A program made the position numbers and the translations under genes. From positions 3,162,001 to 3,226,000 of the forward strand of contig NZ_JACHJS010000001.1 in assembly GCF_014203755.1 (NCBI RefSeq): a stretch of DNA of 64,000 nt, given 5' to 3'. The DNA comes from Saccharothrix violaceirubra. GTDB lineage: Bacteria > Actinomycetota > Actinomycetes > Mycobacteriales > Pseudonocardiaceae. Shown piece after piece: positions 17,570 through 25,191 of this stretch. Positions within the stretch are counted from its first letter, which is position 1, and every line of letters begins with the position of its first letter. Below the pieces are notes generated by a model. That model saw only the letters and a list, made by a program, of their open reading frames with translations. It did not search any database and was not told the DNA's origin.

Positions 17570-18232
17570 TCAGGACAGCGCGGTCGGCCAGTTCGGGATC
17601 GGTGTGGTGGGGTGGAGGATCGCGAGGTTGTCGGCCGACGAGGTGAGACCGTCGCGGCCCGCGTCGCCCAGGACGATGTGGAGCGTCGTGGTCGCGGTGT
17701 GGAGGGTGATGCGGGAGCACCAGAAGCCGCCGACGGGTGCTGGCCACGGGTGGTAGTGCAGGTCGATTCCGGTGAGTGGTGTGCGGGTCATCGGTGCCCA
17801 TGTCTTGGTGCGGTCGCCGACGTTCCAGATCGCCACGCTCGCCTCCGTGGACACCACTTCGCCGATCGCGGGTGCGTTGTGGATGCCCAGGCTCTCCCAG
17901 TGGCCCGGCAGGTCCCAGGTCAGCGTGTAGACCTCGCCCGCCGCGGTCTCCAACTCCACGGCGAAGTCGACGGCGTCGAAGCCGGGGTATCTCCAGGTCG
18001 GGTTTGCCCACTCGGTCTCGTCGTCGACAGTTCTCGGGCCTGACGCGTCCGGGGCGAACTCTTCGCGGCGGTAGTCGATGTCGTAGTAGCGGACGGCCAC
18101 TATGTGTTGGCCCGTCAGTCGTTCCGCGTGCCGACGGCGGTGCCGCACCTCGTCCTCGTCGGCCGCCCAAGACCGGAATCGCTCGTCCACGCGCTCAGCG
18201 TCGTCCACCGCGGTGTCCTGTGTCGACGGCAT
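17570..18232 (-). CDS. Hypothetical protein on the opposite strand within the immunity island
   Basis: 220 residues, beginning MPSTQDTAVDDAERVDERFR, with a basic helix (RHRRRHAERLTGQHIVAVRY) and a C-terminal half rich in beta strands and Trp/His (GIDLHYHPWPAPVGGFWCSR, ITLHTATTTLHIVLGD). I do not recognise a family. It is the only gene in the island that reads leftward, and it separates the second toxin-immunity pair from the other immunity-like genes. Confidence 0.6.
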   Translation of the reverse strand: MPSTQDTAVDDAERVDERFRSWAADEDEVRHRRRHAERLTGQHIVAVRYYDIDYRREEFAPDASGPRTVDDETEWANPTWRYPGFDAVDFAVELETAAGEVYTLTWDLPGHWESLGIHNAPAIGEVVSTEASVAIWNVGDRTKTWAPMTRTPLTGIDLHYHPWPAPVGGFWCSRITLHTATTTLHIVLGDAGRDGLTSSADNLAILHPTTPIPNWPTALS

Positions 18233-18375
18233 TTCCCACGCTCACCAGGGCGAACGAGGTGTCGGCTGTCGTGTGCGATGTCGGTTGACCGCGTGTCTGA
18301 CCTGTGGCGAGGACGCGTCCGGCGTCGAACCGTTGTGCCGCAGCGCGGCGCTTCGACTCGGGAGATGTTGAGTGT

Positions 18376-18564
18376 GTGAGCGTCTCGTATCCTGATATCG
18401 ATTCCGTGTCACTTTTCCGTTTCGGCGGCTGCGCTACGCGGAGAGGTCTTGAAGAAATGGCGGTGAACGGGTACGTTCCCGTTCCGGGAACTGTGAATAG
18501 GATTGGAATCCTGGTCGCGGTGGTCGGCCGGACGCTGCGGAAGTTTCTGGATGAGTGGGCGTAG
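18376..18564 (+). CDS. Small hypothetical protein or immunity-gene fragment
   Basis: About 62 residues from a GTG at 18376: it starts VSVSYPDIDSVSLFRFGG and ends VVGRTLRKFLDEWA. It lies 9 bp before the DUF4259 gene on the same strand. There is no clear RBS and no recognised domain. The short length, the hydrophobic centre (RIGILVAVVG) and the context suggest a remnant of a displaced immunity gene. Confidence 0.35.
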   Translation: MSVSYPDIDSVSLFRFGGCATRRGLEEMAVNGYVPVPGTVNRIGILVAVVGRTLRKFLDEWA

Positions 18565-18573
18565 GGGTGTTCG

Positions 18574-19002
18574 ATGGGTTCGACAGGGGTGGGCGCGTTC
18601 GACAATGATTTCGCACTGGACTTTCTTGACGATGTAAGAGGCAGCGCGCCCGGTAACATTCCGGATGTATTGTCCAATGCTTTGTCCGCAGCTGCCGAGG
18701 TGGGTGCCGAAGACTGCTTGGACCGTGCTGAAGGTGAGGCCGCAGTGGCGGCTGCTACGCTTGTTGTGGCGCGTGCATTACCTGATGGAACGCTTGTCCC
18801 CGGCGGGGGGATTTTGAATGTAATGCCGATGCCGTCCGCGTCGCTTTCGCGGCTCGCCGTAGTCGCTCTTCGCCGCGTGCTCGATGAGAATTCCGAGGTT
18901 TGTCAATTGTGGCGTGAGGTCGACTTGGGCGAGCAGTGGCGATCTGGTGTGGAGGCTTTGCTGGCTAAGGCGGTACGGATTTCCGGGTTCGATGAGGGCT
19001 AG
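18574..19002 (+). CDS. DUF4259 domain protein (immunity-associated)
   Basis: 142 residues beginning MGSTGVGAFDNDFALDFLDD, which matches the DUF4259 signature MGxxGxGxFDNDxAxDFLD. The rest is helical (VLSNALSAAAEVG, AAVAAATLVVARAL). DUF4259 proteins often occur among polymorphic-toxin immunity genes and as stand-alone genes of unknown role. AGGGG lies 7 nt before the ATG. A neutralising role is inferred from the neighbourhood. Confidence 0.8.
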   Translation: MGSTGVGAFDNDFALDFLDDVRGSAPGNIPDVLSNALSAAAEVGAEDCLDRAEGEAAVAAATLVVARALPDGTLVPGGGILNVMPMPSASLSRLAVVALRRVLDENSEVCQLWREVDLGEQWRSGVEALLAKAVRISGFDEG

Positions 19003-19121
19003 TTTCTGCCAGCTCATTGGTGCGCGGGAGTCCGCCGTCTGGTCGGATGGGGACGGCATTACTGCGGACCGGCGAGTTCGTGTGTTTCCTGGACCACTCC
19101 AACTATAGGAGGGAGGCCCTG

Positions 19122-19577
19122 ATGTCCGGTGCCGTCGATGGACTGCTCCGTCGGATACAGCAGCAGTACGGAGGTCTGATCGAGCTGTGCGTGCCCGGAG
19201 TGCAATACAGGGACTGGTGTGCGGTCGTGGATGCACTGGTGCGCGACCGCTACCGGATGACGTTGTCCACGGCGGGTGAACCGGTGCCGGTGCGGACACC
19301 TCCCGAGAAGGAGTTCACCGACGGGGAGCGGGTGGACCACCTGTTGAAGGTGCGGGTGGGCCGGCAGCGGTGGACCACGCAGTTCTACTCCGCGTCCCTG
19401 ATCGACTTCCAGGGCGACCCGGAGGAGCTTCGTACCACGTCGGACCTTGATGACTTGCGGGAGTTCGGACGACTGCTGCACCGGTCGACCGGGAGACGAA
19501 CGGTTCTGGTGCCCGAGACACTGGACCCGGAAAGCGTCGAGCCCTACCTGGAGTTCGGTCGACCCGGCATGCCGTAG
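19122..19577 (+). CDS. Hypothetical protein, probable orphan immunity protein
   Basis: 151 residues from the ATG at 19122, which has a very strong SD (AGGAGGGAGG, 6 nt upstream). It starts MSGAVDGLLRRIQQQYGGLI and has alternating strands and charged loops (VRVGRQRWTTQFYSASLIDF, ELRTTSDLDDLREFG) ending GRPGMP. No family recognised. It lies between DUF4259 and the CdiI-like gene in the same direction. The interval after it (19600-19683) reads FIGKTWISPDVDGSNVTWVE and could be a toxin-tip scrap. Confidence 0.6.
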   Translation: MSGAVDGLLRRIQQQYGGLIELCVPGVQYRDWCAVVDALVRDRYRMTLSTAGEPVPVRTPPEKEFTDGERVDHLLKVRVGRQRWTTQFYSASLIDFQGDPEELRTTSDLDDLREFGRLLHRSTGRRTVLVPETLDPESVEPYLEFGRPGMP

Positions 19578-19732
19578 GGACGGGCTACGAGCGGACAGCA
19601 CAATTTTCATTGGTAAGACCTGGATTAGTCCTGACGTGGATGGGAGCAATGTCACCTGGGTGGAAGATGTTCGATCTTGGTGATAGAAGGGTCGGTACTC
19701 GCGATGCCGACCTTAATATGTGAAGGAATGCG

Positions 19733-20173
19733 ATGTTTGCGATCGAAGTGGAAGATTCCAGTGATGCCGCAGGTGTGGCCGGCGGCTCGTCGTCGGCGTT
19801 GGGGTGGATCAAGATCGACGACTTTGTGGAGTGGTTCCGGGCGCCCATCGGATTCTGGGTCGAGTCCGATTATCGCAGGAGTTGGCGTGAGGCTTATCTT
19901 CGATTGGAAATTTCCATCGATTCGACGTCGTGCCTTCTGGTTTCGGTGACGGATCCTGCTGTGAGCAACTTCTTGACCTGCTGGCCCATGTATCGCGATG
20001 GCGAGAAAGTTTACCTGCAAAACTCCCTGATCTTCTTGGGTGAAGTGGGCCCTGATTTTGACATAAGTCGACCGTGGTGTCATGTTTTGCCCCGTGCTGT
20101 TGTCAACGAGGATGGCATGCGTATTTCTGAATGGGCTACGTCGATGGATTCGATCAGGGAGTTCTTTGTTTGA
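19733..20173 (+). CDS. CdiI-like contact-dependent inhibition immunity protein
   Basis: 146 residues. The pattern FWVESDYRRSWREAYLRLEI, CLLVSVTDP, SNFLTCWPMYRDGEKVYLQN, SLIFLGEV and VNEDGMRISEWATSMDSIRE matches a family of actinobacterial immunity proteins related to CdiI. ATG at 19733 with GAAGGA 5 nt upstream. No cognate toxin precedes it, apart from a possible 28-codon scrap, so it is an orphan immunity gene, perhaps protecting from sister strains. It ends 34 bp before the P450 repeat boundary. Confidence 0.7.
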   Translation: MFAIEVEDSSDAAGVAGGSSSALGWIKIDDFVEWFRAPIGFWVESDYRRSWREAYLRLEISIDSTSCLLVSVTDPAVSNFLTCWPMYRDGEKVYLQNSLIFLGEVGPDFDISRPWCHVLPRAVVNEDGMRISEWATSMDSIREFFV

Positions 20174-20207
20174 GTCCACGAGCGTTATTCGGAAGGACTG
20201 CCAGGGT

Positions 20208-20457
20208 GGCTCAGCGCGACGTGACGGTGCCCCTGAAGTCGTGCGGTGTGGGGGAGGCGAGCATGGTCATCCGGGACGGTCGGTTGGTCGTGACCCGGTA
20301 CCGGGTGGTCAGCAGTCGGCACCACAGGATCAGTTGGGCGATCCCGATCCCCGCACCCAGGCAGGTCGTCGGCGCCCACCCGAACGGTACATAGTCGAAC
20401 GTCGGGTCGGCGAGCCAGCGGTCCGGGTCGAACGTCGCGTGGTCCGGGAGTCTGGTC
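20208..20457. repeat. Direct repeat copy 2 (P450 3' end, within the intact gene)
   Basis: Second copy of the 250-bp direct repeat shared with 15995-16244. Here it is the authentic 3' end of the P450 gene that ends at 20211. The island side of the repeat stops 3 bp after the stop codon. Confidence 0.9.
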
Positions 20458-21359
20458 TCGTCGTGGTGCACCAGGTACGGGCATGTCACGTACTGCTGCC
20501 CCGGCCGCAGTTCCACGCCCTCCACCGACACCGCCGTGCGGACCCGCCTGTTGAGCAGCAACGGCGGGCTCCACATGCGGAGCACCTCCTTGACGAACCG
20601 GGTCGTCACGGGTGCCCGGGACTGGGGCGCGGTACACAGGTCGGTCGCGGCGGCCAGTTCGTCGCCGAGCCGCTCCTGCCACTCCGGTCGACGGCTCAGT
20701 TCGAACAGGACGCTCGCCGCCGCCGAACCCGGCGGACCGGTGATCGCGGTCAGCATCGCGGTCGTCGCCTCGACGGCGCGGCCGATCCCGAGCACTCCCA
20801 ACAACTCCCGGGCGATCGGGTCGAGCAGGTCGGCCCGGCCGGGGCCCGCGGCTCGGCGCTTGATCCGTCTGCGGACCATGGCGCCGGCGCGTGCCTGGGC
20901 GACGATGGACAACGGCGCGGGGCGGTCCAGGAGAGTCGCCACCTTGGCGATCAGGTCGCGGGCCAGGATGGCGTTGTCCTTCGCGTCCAGGTCGGCGATC
21001 ACCAGTGGCACCAGTGAACGCACTGCCGTTTCGTATGACAGCCAGACCAGGTCCAACGGCGTGTCCAAACGGGACGACAGGATCCGGTCCATGCGCTCTG
21101 CCAACGCCCGCAAGTGCTCCGGCTCCGTCAACTCCCGTATCCGCGGCAGCCACGCCGCGCGCACGTCACGCCAGTCGACAAGAGCGCCCCTGCGTCCACG
21201 CAGCTGATCCCCGACCGATGGGTTCAACGTGAAGTCGGCGAAGTTGGCCCGGTTGACCGCCGCCGCCACCCGCGGGTCCAGGACGACCAGATCCGAGTCG
21301 AGCCAGAATACCGGTCCTTCTACCGCACGCCGACGTCTGAACGTCTCGACCAGGTCCAC
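20211..21359 (-). CDS. Cytochrome P450, downstream gene of a putative RiPP operon
   Basis: About 382 residues from the GTG at 21359 (SD GAGGGGGG just upstream); an upstream GTG at 21407 lacks an SD. Helix K ExxR is present (KEVLRMWSPP) and the haem loop is FGWAPTTCLGAGIG, with the Cys ligand but Ala where most P450s have Gly. The I-helix oxygen-activation motif AGxxT is replaced by ITGPPGSAAASVLF. It lies 57 bp (or 9 bp from the longer start) after a 29-codon precursor-like gene, with another P450 before that. These deviations are common in P450s that cross-link peptides. Its 3' end was copied into the toxin island. Confidence 0.88.
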   Translation of the reverse strand: MDLVETFRRRRAVEGPVFWLDSDLVVLDPRVAAAVNRANFADFTLNPSVGDQLRGRRGALVDWRDVRAAWLPRIRELTEPEHLRALAERMDRILSSRLDTPLDLVWLSYETAVRSLVPLVIADLDAKDNAILARDLIAKVATLLDRPAPLSIVAQARAGAMVRRRIKRRAAGPGRADLLDPIARELLGVLGIGRAVEATTAMLTAITGPPGSAAASVLFELSRRPEWQERLGDELAAATDLCTAPQSRAPVTTRFVKEVLRMWSPPLLLNRRVRTAVSVEGVELRPGQQYVTCPYLVHHDETRLPDHATFDPDRWLADPTFDYVPFGWAPTTCLGAGIGIAQLILWCRLLTTRYRVTTNRPSRMTMLASPTPHDFRGTVTSR

Positions 21360-21416
21360 GGTCCCCCCTCGGAAGAGTGCGGGGGCATCCCCGGGAGTCC
21401 CCCGCACCGGCGACGA

Positions 21417-21506
21417 TCACAAGTGGTGGTACCAATACCAGCGGAACTTGCGGTCCTTCAGCCTGATCGACAGGGCACCGAGGACGGCGTGCGCGAGCTT
21501 GGCCAT
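21417..21506 (-). CDS. Putative RiPP precursor peptide (29 aa, aromatic C-terminus)
   Basis: A small gene between two P450 genes. ATG at 21506, stop TGA at 21419-21417. The SD AAGGAGGTGA is a full match to the anti-SD, 7 nt before the ATG, and overlaps the stop of the upstream P450. The product starts MAKLAHAVLGALSIRLKDRK (leader-like, amphipathic, basic) and ends FRWYWYHHL: six of the last seven residues are Trp, Tyr or His. Such C-termini are the substrates of P450 cross-linking in atropopeptides (core with W/Y) and biarylitides (YYH). No protease, transporter or methyltransferase is next to it. Confidence 0.75.
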   Translation of the reverse strand: MAKLAHAVLGALSIRLKDRKFRWYWYHHL

Positions 21507-21513
21507 GCGAGGG

Positions 21514-22620
21514 TCACCTCCTTCCGACCGGAGTCGCGGTGCGGACGGCGGTCACGGTGAACTCGGGCGGCGCGAGCGAAGCGCCCACCCGGGGGAGTAC
21601 GCCGCGTGACGTGACGACGAGGTCGCGTCCCTCGTGCAGCAACCCGACCAGTTCCTCGACCAGCCCGGTCGCCAGGCCCGCGCCCGTGCACGCGTGCGGG
21701 CCGTGCCCGAACGGGATGAAGCCGCCGGTCACCTGGCCCGACCAGCGGTCCGGGCGGAACTCGTCGGCGTCGGGCCACTGCCGGGGATCGCGGTGCACGA
21801 GGTACGGGCACGCGACGACCTCGTCGGTGACCGTGACCCGTTCCGCGCCCAGGCGGTGCGGGTGGCGGGGCTTGCGGCCGAACGCCCACGCCACGGGCCA
21901 CAGCCGTAGCGACTCGCGGACCACCCACGACGGAGGCCGGTCCCGTTGGTCGGGGTGTTCGCCGAGCAGGTACACCGACCACGCCAGCAGGAAACCGGTC
22001 GCGCCCACGGTCGCGAACAGGAAGCTCAGGTACACCTCGGCGAGCGCGGCCGGGGGTTCACCAGGCGCGGCACGGGCCAGCACGCCGAGCAGTTCGTCAT
22101 CCGAGGCGCGGACAAGGGCGGCACGCAACGCTCGCCCCACACGGCGGCGGAACCAGGCACGGGATACCGGGTCGTGCCGCTCGGGTCCGCGCACGCGCAC
22201 GCCCCGCCGGACGATGTCGGCGACCAGTACCCGCAGGTTTGGTTCACCGGCGAACGCGTCCGCGAAGTACCGCAGCAGCAACAGGTTCGCCGCGTCCGGC
22301 CACGGCACGCGCTCACGCAGGCACCGGTCGACGAGCGAAGGCAGCCTCGACCGCGACCGGTCGACGAAGTCCTGGAGGAACGCCCGCCCGGCCCGGCCGA
22401 GGGCGACCTGGGCGTCACGGTCGGTGACCGCCGTGGTGCGGGAGTAGAAGAAGTCCGAGTGGTCGACGTACCGGTCGCCGTCGTTGCGCAGCACGGCCCG
22501 CGCGAGGTCCGCGTCCATCACGAACACCTGGCCGCGCCCACGCCGGAACACCCCGTCGCCGGGGTTGGCGGTCATGGATTCCAGCAGGTCCAGGTAGTGC
22601 TTGTCGGACGCGTCGCTCAC
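21514..22620 (-). CDS. Cytochrome P450, upstream gene of a putative RiPP operon
   Basis: About 368 residues from the GTG at 22620. ExxR is RESLRLWPV; the haem loop is FIPFGHGPHACTGAG with canonical Gly and Cys; PxxFRPDRW (ADEFRPDRW) is present. The I-helix has FATVGATGFLLAW in place of AGxxT. Sequence and length differ from the second P450, so the two are not recent duplicates. The stop TGA is part of the SD of the precursor gene, so translation is probably coupled. A palindrome upstream (22653-22663) may be the operator. Confidence 0.88.
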   Translation of the reverse strand: MSDASDKHYLDLLESMTANPGDGVFRRGRGQVFVMDADLARAVLRNDGDRYVDHSDFFYSRTTAVTDRDAQVALGRAGRAFLQDFVDRSRSRLPSLVDRCLRERVPWPDAANLLLLRYFADAFAGEPNLRVLVADIVRRGVRVRGPERHDPVSRAWFRRRVGRALRAALVRASDDELLGVLARAAPGEPPAALAEVYLSFLFATVGATGFLLAWSVYLLGEHPDQRDRPPSWVVRESLRLWPVAWAFGRKPRHPHRLGAERVTVTDEVVACPYLVHRDPRQWPDADEFRPDRWSGQVTGGFIPFGHGPHACTGAGLATGLVEELVGLLHEGRDLVVTSRGVLPRVGASLAPPEFTVTAVRTATPVGRR

Positions 22621-22652
22621 CGGCCCACCCCAGGTTCGACAGAGCACGAGGC

Positions 22653-22663
22653 TTGTCAGACAA
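22653..22663. promoter_or_regulatory. Palindrome TTGTCAGACAA upstream of the P450/RiPP operon
   Basis: An 11-bp perfect dyad (5-bp arms, 1-bp centre) 33 bp before the start of the first P450 gene. Its position suits a repressor operator or promoter element. No regulator gene is linked to the operon. Confidence 0.35.
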
Positions 22664-22709
22664 CCACGTGGCGTGAGGGCCGGTGAAGACGCGTCACCTC
22701 AACAGACGT

Positions 22710-22740
22710 CACCGCGTCGGGTCTACGACACGACGCGGTG
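22710..22740 (-). terminator. Hairpin downstream of the amidohydrolase gene
   Basis: Arms CACCGCGTCG (22710-22719) and CGACGCGGTG (22731-22740) form a perfect 10-bp GC-rich stem with an 11-base loop. It lies directly after the amidohydrolase stop (22749) and before the P450 operon promoter. There is no T-run, as is common for actinobacterial terminators. Confidence 0.55.
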
Positions 22741-22748
22741 CCGGAAAA

Positions 22749-24086
22749 TCAGCTCTGGAACACGACCTTGCCGCCCAGGTAGGTCGTGGTCACGCCCACT
22801 CCCGGCAGATCGGCCGGCGCGACGGTGAGCGGGTTGGTGTCGAGTACGCACAGGTCGGCGACCTTGCCGACGGCCAGCGAGCCCTTCCACGACTCGGCGC
22901 CGTCCTGGTACGCCGGGGTGACGGTGTACGCGCGCAGCAACTGCCGCATGGCCTCCGGCCCGGACACGTCCATCCACTGCGCGGCGGCGGCGATCGCGCG
23001 CCGCCAGTCGGGCTCCATCACGGGCGCGTCGGTGCTCAGGCACACGGGCACGCCCAGGTCGAACGCGTCCCGCAGCGGCCAGGCCGTGCGCAGGACGTCG
23101 TCGCCCAGCGCGGCGGCCAGCCACGGGCCGGTCGCGGCGGCGATGCCGGGCTGGGTGTTGAGGCCGATGCCCAGACCGGGCAGGCGGCGCAGCACCTCGC
23201 CGGACACCAGGTCGCCGTGGATGAGGTAGTGCCGGCCGAGCGGGCCGTGCTCGGCGATCGCGTCGGCCATCGCGTTCACGACGACCTCGATCGAGCGGTC
23301 GCCGGTGGCGTGCACGCCGATCTGGTCGCCGCGGCGGTGCGCGATGTCGATCATGCGACGCAGGTTGGCCACGCGCTCCTCGTCCTGCTCGCCGTCGACG
23401 AGCAGGTGGCCGGAGGTGCCGTCGGTGTAGCAGTGGTGCGTCCACGCCGAGCGCATGGGGGGGATGCCGTCGGCGAAGATCTTGACGCCGTTGACCTTGA
23501 GCACGCGCGGGTCGGTGGACGGGATGTCGTCGGCGAGGCCGCGCTGGAAGTCGGCCAGCGAGCTGGGGCCGTCGAGGATGCCGAACAGCCGCAGCACGGT
23601 CACGCGGGCGCGCAGCAGGCCCTCGTTGGCCAACGCCGCGTACTCGTCGAGCACGGCGCTGGTGAAGCAGCCGGTCTGGCCCTCGTCCTCGCCCGGCCCG
23701 AGGCCCGGCTCCGTGTAGCTGGTGATGCCCAGCGCGGCGGCGACGTCGCCGGCCTTGAGGATCGCGGCGCGACGGGCCGCCGCGTCGGCGACCAGGGGGC
23801 CGGCCGTGCCCTCCTCGCCGCCGCCGAAGCCGCCGCTGAACAGCGTGTGCGGCCACATCGCGCCCAGCCACGCGCCGTGTAGGTGCGAGTCGTTGATGCC
23901 CGGCAGGACCGTGCGGCCGGCGAGGTCGACGACCTCCGTGTCCGGTCCGATCAGGCCGTCGACGTCGTCCACCGCGACGACGGTGCCGTCCGCGACGGCG
24001 AGGGCACGCGCTTCACGATCCTCGGCGTCGAAGGTGAGCACCGTGCCACCGGTGAGCACGAGATCGGCGGTGCGGGATGCGGCCAC
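22749..24086 (-). CDS. Amidohydrolase family protein (YtcJ-like)
   Basis: About 445 residues of the metal-dependent amidohydrolase superfamily. N-terminal TADLVLTGGTVLTFDAEDRE and AGRTVLPGINDSHLHGAWLG carry the HxH metal motif (HLH). Further motifs are KVNGVKIFADGIPPMRSAWT, VHATGDRSIEVVVNAMADA and CLSTDAPVMEPDW (the Asp near the C-terminus). The beta-sandwich end is KVADLCVLDTNPLTV...TYLGGKVVFQS. It would hydrolyse an amide or ester; substrate unknown. Start GTG at 24086 with GGAGG 7 nt upstream. It is divergent from the aldo/keto reductase, with a shared operator-like palindrome. Confidence 0.88.
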   Translation of the reverse strand: MAASRTADLVLTGGTVLTFDAEDREARALAVADGTVVAVDDVDGLIGPDTEVVDLAGRTVLPGINDSHLHGAWLGAMWPHTLFSGGFGGGEEGTAGPLVADAAARRAAILKAGDVAAALGITSYTEPGLGPGEDEGQTGCFTSAVLDEYAALANEGLLRARVTVLRLFGILDGPSSLADFQRGLADDIPSTDPRVLKVNGVKIFADGIPPMRSAWTHHCYTDGTSGHLLVDGEQDEERVANLRRMIDIAHRRGDQIGVHATGDRSIEVVVNAMADAIAEHGPLGRHYLIHGDLVSGEVLRRLPGLGIGLNTQPGIAAATGPWLAAALGDDVLRTAWPLRDAFDLGVPVCLSTDAPVMEPDWRRAIAAAAQWMDVSGPEAMRQLLRAYTVTPAYQDGAESWKGSLAVGKVADLCVLDTNPLTVAPADLPGVGVTTTYLGGKVVFQS

Positions 24087-24157
24087 GGAGTCCTCCGTCA
24101 ACGGACGTAGATTTAGCGACCCCAGTATAGGTGTCGCCACAGGCGATAATGCCTGTT

Positions 24158-24181
24158 TTTAGTCTATGCATGTAGACTAAA
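24158..24181. promoter_or_regulatory. Operator-like palindrome between amidohydrolase and aldo/keto reductase
   Basis: Nine-base arms TTTAGTCTA and TAGACTAAA flank TGCATG. It sits in the 126-bp divergent promoter region, 32 bp before the reductase start. A related, less perfect copy lies upstream of the TetR gene at 26767-26790, sharing 15 of 24 positions and 8 of 9 in the left arm. The linked TetR is therefore the likely binder. Confidence 0.7.
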
Positions 24182-24212
24182 CCAAACTTCCGGAGGCTAG
24201 TGAGGAGCACTC

Positions 24213-25178
24213 ATGGGCGAGGCATCCCGCGTACCGGTCCGGCAACTGGGCCCCGGTGGCCCGCAGGTGCCGCTGTTCGGTCTCGGCTCGTGGAACACGT
24301 GGGACCGGATGGAGTTCGACGACGCGGTCGCGCTGCTGCGGCGCGCGGTCGAGGCGGGGGCGACCCTGTTCGACGTCGCCCACTACAACTTCGGCCCGCA
24401 CGCCGAGCAGGCGCGGACCGACATCATCTTCGGCGAGGTCGTGCGGGCCGCCGGTCTCGCCCGCGCGGACTACCACCTGTGCGGCAAGCTGTGGCTGTGG
24501 GAGTACCCCACGACCACGTTCGAGTCGCAGATGACCACGTCGCTGGAGCGCATCGGCGTCGAGAAGGCCGACAGCGTCGTGGTCGGCGACTACATGTCGC
24601 CCCCGGACATCCCGGCCGTCGTCACCGACGTCAACGACCAGATCGCCAAGGGCCGCTTCGACGTCTGGGGCGTCAACAACTGGGTCGCCAAGGACCTGGA
24701 GGCCGCGCTCGCGTTCGCGGACAAGGAAGGCCTTACGCCCCCGAGCTTCGCCCAGCTCAAGTACAGCATCGCCCGGCGCACCATGGCCGAGGGCGAGTAC
24801 TACGGCGAGTACTTCAAGAGCGGCAAGCTCGCGCTCCAGGCTTCCGACGTCTTCGAGGGCGGCATCCTCGCCGGTCGCAAGTTCCCCGAGCGCAAGATCG
24901 GCGCCGACCCCGGCGGCATCCGCGACGCCATCCGCGAGGCGGCCGACAAGGTCGCCGAGATCGCCGCGCGCCACGACGCCACGGCCGCCCAGGTCGCGAT
25001 CGCGTTCTGTCTCGCGAACCCGGCCGTCGCGAACGTCCTCTTCGGTGTGAGCCGGATCGGGCAGCTGGAGGACAACCTGGGCGCGATCGAGCTGGCCGCC
25101 GCGCACGGCGAGGAGTTGCGGACCGAGCTGGAGCCGTTGTGGACGGACCGCGGGGTCAACGCCGACGGTTCCTGGTGA
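24213..25178 (+). CDS. Aldo/keto reductase
   Basis: 321 residues with the TIM-barrel AKR pattern: VPLFGLGSWNTWD at the start, the catalytic region GATLFDVAHYNFGP (Asp and Tyr), KLWLWEYP (Lys), and late NADPH-binding elements FGVSRIGQLEDNL. An NADPH-dependent carbonyl reductase of unknown substrate. Start ATG at 24213 with GGAGG-like sequence upstream. The esterase gene follows 13 bp later on the same strand and the two likely form one transcript under the TetR operator at 24158. Confidence 0.9.
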   Translation: MGEASRVPVRQLGPGGPQVPLFGLGSWNTWDRMEFDDAVALLRRAVEAGATLFDVAHYNFGPHAEQARTDIIFGEVVRAAGLARADYHLCGKLWLWEYPTTTFESQMTTSLERIGVEKADSVVVGDYMSPPDIPAVVTDVNDQIAKGRFDVWGVNNWVAKDLEAALAFADKEGLTPPSFAQLKYSIARRTMAEGEYYGEYFKSGKLALQASDVFEGGILAGRKFPERKIGADPGGIRDAIREAADKVAEIAARHDATAAQVAIAFCLANPAVANVLFGVSRIGQLEDNLGAIELAAAHGEELRTELEPLWTDRGVNADGSW

Positions 25179-25191
25179 CGGGACGCCGACG

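Noticed and set aside
21360..21407. Upstream GTG at 21407 as the start of the second P450
   Set aside because: No SD precedes it, while the GTG at 21359 has GAGGGGGG upstream and matches the usual P450 start.
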